Notes under the pieces: generated by a model | Database searches by the model: none | The model's input: the letters and a program-made list of their open reading frames with translations, nothing else | What the model was told of the DNA's origin: nothing | Made by a program: the position numbers and the translations under genes | Origin: Conyzicola lurida | GTDB lineage: Bacteria; Actinomycetota; Actinomycetes; Actinomycetales; Microbacteriaceae | Length of the DNA: 64,000 bases | Reading direction: 5' to 3' | Assembly: GCF_014204935.1 (NCBI RefSeq) | Contig: NZ_JACHMJ010000001.1 | Location: 3,534,001 to 3,598,000 of the forward strand | Shown here: positions 62,055 through 64,000 of the stretch, piece after piece | Position numbering within the stretch: the stretch's first letter is position 1 | Layout of the letters: each line of letters opens with the position of its first letter

Positions 62055-62537
62055 CTAGAGTTTCAGGTCGAACATTCGGGCATTGACCGAAGCTTCGGAG
62101 ACGCCGTTGGCGTCGTAGGTGCCGCTGGACGAGCCGTCATGCGCGAGCGCTTCCTGCGTGGAGCGGATGGCGACGCGGAGGTACTGCACGTTCAGGTCGC
62201 GCAGCTCCTGGATCTCACGGGTGAGGGCGGTCATGGCGGTCAGGTGAGCCGTCAGGATGCCGCGCCAGGTCTCGTCGCTGACGTGAACGGTGATCTCGCG
62301 GAGCGTGGCGCCCTCGTCGATACCGAGCTCGTCGGCGAGCGTCGTCACTTCGACCGACCGGGCGAGGCCGGCCAGACGCAGCTTCTGCATGACCTGTTCG
62401 ACCTCCTGCGTGGCGTACTGCAGCCAGCGCGCCTTGCCGGAGGTGAGCAGCAGTTGCTCTTCGGTCAGTTTGAAGACCAGCAGTTCGAGCAACTCCCGCT
62501 CTCGCCACAGGGACGCGGACAGTTCATGTGTACCCAT
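62055..62537 (-). CDS. flgN: FlgN-type flagellar export chaperone
   Basis: 160 residues, nearly all helical. ELSASLWRERELLELLVFKLTEEQLLLTSGKARWL and the later heptad-rich helices fit FlgN, the chaperone that carries FlgK and FlgL to the export gate. ATG at 62537 is chosen for AGAGAGG 10 bases upstream; the open frame extends 25 codons further. Sequence identity across the family is low, so order flgN-flgK-flgL supports the call. It is preceded by a sigma-28 promoter. Confidence 0.85.
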   Translation of the reverse strand: MGTHELSASLWRERELLELLVFKLTEEQLLLTSGKARWLQYATQEVEQVMQKLRLAGLARSVEVTTLADELGIDEGATLREITVHVSDETWRGILTAHLTAMTALTREIQELRDLNVQYLRVAIRSTQEALAHDGSSSGTYDANGVSEASVNARMFDLKL

Positions 62538-62618
62538 GACTGAATGACCTCTCTGCCTGCTCGAGCGATACACCGCCAGAAGGGATCTTGAGTAGCCCCG
62601 GGTTCGCGTCATAAGCGA

Positions 62619-62645
62619 CTGTCGGCAAGGGTACCAACGCCGTTA
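62619..62645 (-). promoter_or_regulatory. Sigma-28 (FliA) promoter of the flgN-flgK-flgL-fliW unit
   Basis: Minus strand TAAC (complement of 62642-62645), 15 bases, GCCGACAG (complement of 62619-62626). Same architecture as the fliC promoter and close to the FliA consensus TAAA-N15-GCCGATAA. mRNA would start near 62612, about 75 bases before the flgN ATG. Confidence 0.75.
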
Positions 62646-62703
62646 GCCGAACAGCCGGGAAACTTTGGCGGATTTCCGGGATTTAACGCCGATTGAACGC
62701 GCG

Positions 62704-62760
62704 ACCCGTTCGAGGGAGCCCCGTTCGGGGGCGACCCGCTTTGGGGGCGCTGCACCCCCA
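62704..62760 (+). promoter_or_regulatory. Cluster of four GC palindromes upstream of fliA
   Basis: ACCC-GTTCGA-GGG (62704-62716), GCCCC-GTTC-GGGGGC (62718-62732), ACCC-GCTTT-GGGGG (62734-62746) and TGGGGG/CCCCCA (62742-62760). The first three follow the recurring ACCC-NN-TTY-GGGG form at about 15-base spacing. Three copies before one gene are not seen elsewhere in the window. Confidence 0.5.
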
Positions 62761-62921
62761 GAGTTTGCTTTCTGTCAGTTGGCTGAACGCATACAGTCGC
62801 AAGTACCCGAATAAAGCGCGTGTTTACCCTGGCTCGCGATGCACGACATTACGTCCAGAATTAAGCGGCATTCGCGCTGTACCGCGCGTGCCGTTGCAAC
62901 AACGTTGACGGGGGTCACGCT

Positions 62922-63743
62922 GTGGAACGGTTTGAAAGAAACAAGCTGGTGGTGGAAAATCTGCCACTCGTCGGGTATCTCGTTTCCGAGGTCTGGGCCA
63001 AGGCGCGCCACCTGTCGAGAGACGACCTGGCGTCCGCCGGAGCGCTCGCACTCGTCTCTTCCGCGGACTCGTTCCGCCCCGAACTCGGCATCCCGTTCGG
63101 CGCCTTCGCCCGCCGCCGCATCGTCGGCGCTTTCGCCGACGAGATGCGTTCGAGCGACTGGGCGACCCGCGGCGCACGCCGCCGCATCAAAGACACTATG
63201 GCCGTGCAGGACACTCTGACCGCCGCGATGGGCCGCAAGCCCAACGTCGACGAGATCGCCGCCGCGCTCGGCGTCGACCGCGAGGAAGCCGCCGCCGGCA
63301 TCGCCGACGCGTCGCGCGTGGTCGTCACCCTCGACGAGACCGTCGCCGACGTGCTGGTCGCCGACTCGGCGCTGCCCGAGGAGACCGTGCTCTCCGCCGA
63401 GCGGCTCACCTACCTGCGCGCTGCCGTCGATTCGCTCCCCGAGAAGATGCGCGTCGTCATTTCCGCCATCTACTTCGACGACAAGACGGTGAAGGAGATC
63501 GCCGAGGAGTCGGGAACGACCCACTCCGCCGTGTCGCAGCTGCGCAGCGAGGCCGTGCGCCTGCTGCGCGACGGGCTCGAGACCCACTATTCCGACGCGC
63601 CCGACTCTGCCGGCGAGTACACGCCCGCATCGCGCATCGCGATCTCGAGCCGCAGCGCCTACCTGGCGCGGGTGGCCGAGGCCGCGATGGTGACCTCGGT
63701 GCGCGACCGGGGCGCCGTGCGCACCGAGGCCGCGGCATCCTGA
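62922..63743 (+). CDS. fliA: RNA polymerase sigma factor FliA
   Basis: 273 residues. Sigma-28 that transcribes late flagellar genes. Region 2 is in LSRDDLASAGALALVSSADSFRPELGIPFGAFARRRIVGAFADEMRSSDW, region 3 in GRKPNVDEIAAALGVDREE and region 4 helix-turn-helix in KTVKEIAEESGTTHSAVSQLRSEAVRLLRDGLE. GTG start with a G-rich binding site upstream. Its two targets are adjacent: the flgN and fliC promoters share the sigma-28 sequence. Confidence 0.94.
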   Translation: MERFERNKLVVENLPLVGYLVSEVWAKARHLSRDDLASAGALALVSSADSFRPELGIPFGAFARRRIVGAFADEMRSSDWATRGARRRIKDTMAVQDTLTAAMGRKPNVDEIAAALGVDREEAAAGIADASRVVVTLDETVADVLVADSALPEETVLSAERLTYLRAAVDSLPEKMRVVISAIYFDDKTVKEIAEESGTTHSAVSQLRSEAVRLLRDGLETHYSDAPDSAGEYTPASRIAISSRSAYLARVAEAAMVTSVRDRGAVRTEAAAS

Positions 63744-63785
63744 TTTCGGCTTTCGAACACGACTAAAAAAGCTTCGCTTCGTGCC

Positions 63786-63812
63786 TAACGCGTTTTGGCG
63801 GGCAGCCGATAG
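63786..63812 (+). promoter_or_regulatory. Sigma-28 (FliA) promoter of fliC
   Basis: TAAC at 63786-63789, 15 bases, GCCGATAG at 63805-63812. mRNA would start near 63819, giving a leader of about 55 bases. A complementary TATCGGC (63819-63825) follows the -10 region. Confidence 0.8.
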
Positions 63813-63824
63813 CTAAAGGTATCG

Positions 63825-63865
63825 GCCCATGGATGGGCAGATGCAGCCAAACCCAATCACGGAGG
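63825..63865 (+). promoter_or_regulatory. Candidate CsrA sites in the fliC leader
   Basis: A hairpin GCCCA-TGGA-TGGGC (63825-63838) presents GGA in its four-base loop. A second GGA lies in ACGGAGG (63859-63865), the Shine-Dalgarno of fliC. Paired GGA sites, one in a hairpin loop and one over the Shine-Dalgarno, are the known arrangement of CsrA on flagellin leaders such as Bacillus hag. Confidence 0.5.
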
Positions 63866-63873
63866 AAAACATC

Positions 63874-64000
63874 ATGGGTATGCAGATCAACACCAACGTT
63901 GCGGCGCTCAACTCGTACCGCAACCTGTCCAACACGCAGAACGACCTGTCGAAGTCGCTTGAGAAGCTCTCCAGCGGCCTCCGCATCAACCGCGCAGCGG
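63874..64000 (+). CDS. fliC: Flagellin, N-terminus (runs off the window)
   Basis: 42 residues visible: MGMQINTNVAALNSYRNLSN, then helical DLSKSLEKLSSGLRINRAA, the conserved D0/D1 opening of flagellins. ATG at 63874 has GGAGG 8 bases upstream; an ATG two codons later is also in frame. It forms the filament, is exported by the flagellar secretion system and is transcribed by FliA. Confidence 0.96.
   Translation, partial: MGMQINTNVAALNSYRNLSNTQNDLSKSLEKLSSGLRINRAA

Larger units (their letters stand above)
62538..62921. other. 384-base divergent control region between flgN and fliA
   Basis: No gene is seen. It contains the flgN sigma-28 promoter (62619-62645) and a cluster of four GC palindromes (62704-62760), then about 160 bases before fliA with GC-skewed sequence, a TTTCTG/CATACAG pair as a weak promoter candidate, and a GGGGG ribosome site before GTG 62922. 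Confidence 0.5.

Overview
The window is high-GC, densely coding DNA with many GTG starts, 1- and 4-base start/stop overlaps, SigF/FliA-type flagellar genes and secreted multidomain enzymes. This fits a motile actinobacterium. A Microbacteriaceae-like relative is my best guess, but that is inference from gene style and not from a marker gene. No rRNA, tRNA, insertion sequence, CRISPR array or prophage was seen.

Layout. 1-5.9 kb: tail of an NTF2-like gene, a secreted alkaline phosphatase, the cysK-cysE cysteine pair, a YpeA-like acetyltransferase and a DUF4012 membrane protein. 6.0-23.5 kb: exopolysaccharide (EPS) cluster I, with a PslG-like GH39 lipoprotein and a sugar epimerase on the minus strand, then two glycosyltransferases, a Wzy-like polymerase, a Wzx-like flippase, a pyruvyl transferase, three O-acetylation proteins (MBOAT, AlgJ/X-like, OafA-like), VanZ, a priming glycosyltransferase and GtrA. 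23.7-35.2 kb: a giant secreted nuclease/5'-nucleotidase, recQ, trxA, and a 1510-residue secreted protein with four DUF4082 modules. 35.3-57.6 kb: EPS cluster II. Its plus-strand operon holds a Gfo/Idh oxidoreductase, an epimerase, two DegT aminotransferases, a NeuD-like acetyltransferase, three glycosyltransferases and a flippase. Minus-strand units follow: an O-antigen-ligase-like polymerase with a Wzz-like partner, and a long operon starting with a second priming transferase and including an MFS transporter, a beta-propeller protein and a tandem GT2 enzyme. A second Wzz-like gene lies between them. 58.1-64 kb: a zinc metallopeptidase and the late flagellar genes flgN-flgK-flgL-fliW (minus), fliA and the start of fliC (plus).

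How the parts work together. The two EPS clusters each carry a priming transferase, flippase and polymerase candidate, so the cell probably makes either two polymers or one complex polymer. The polymers are likely O-acetylated, pyruvylated and built with amino-sugars. Secreted hydrolase-like proteins could trim or bind them. EPS genes lie directly beside the filament and chaperone genes of the flagellum.

Regulatory signals seen directly: (1) arrays of 11-base direct repeats resembling actinobacterial PHO boxes upstream of the alkaline phosphatase and the nuclease/nucleotidase; (2) two identically built flagellar sigma-28 promoters, TAAC-N15-GCCGA(T/C)AG, before flgN and fliC; (3) a fliC leader with two GGA elements of the CsrA type; (4) a recurring short GC palindrome, roughly ACCC-NN-TTY-GGGG, upstream of alkaline phosphatase, nuclease, recQ, the DUF4082 protein and (three copies) fliA. 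The last is the most likely undescribed element here.
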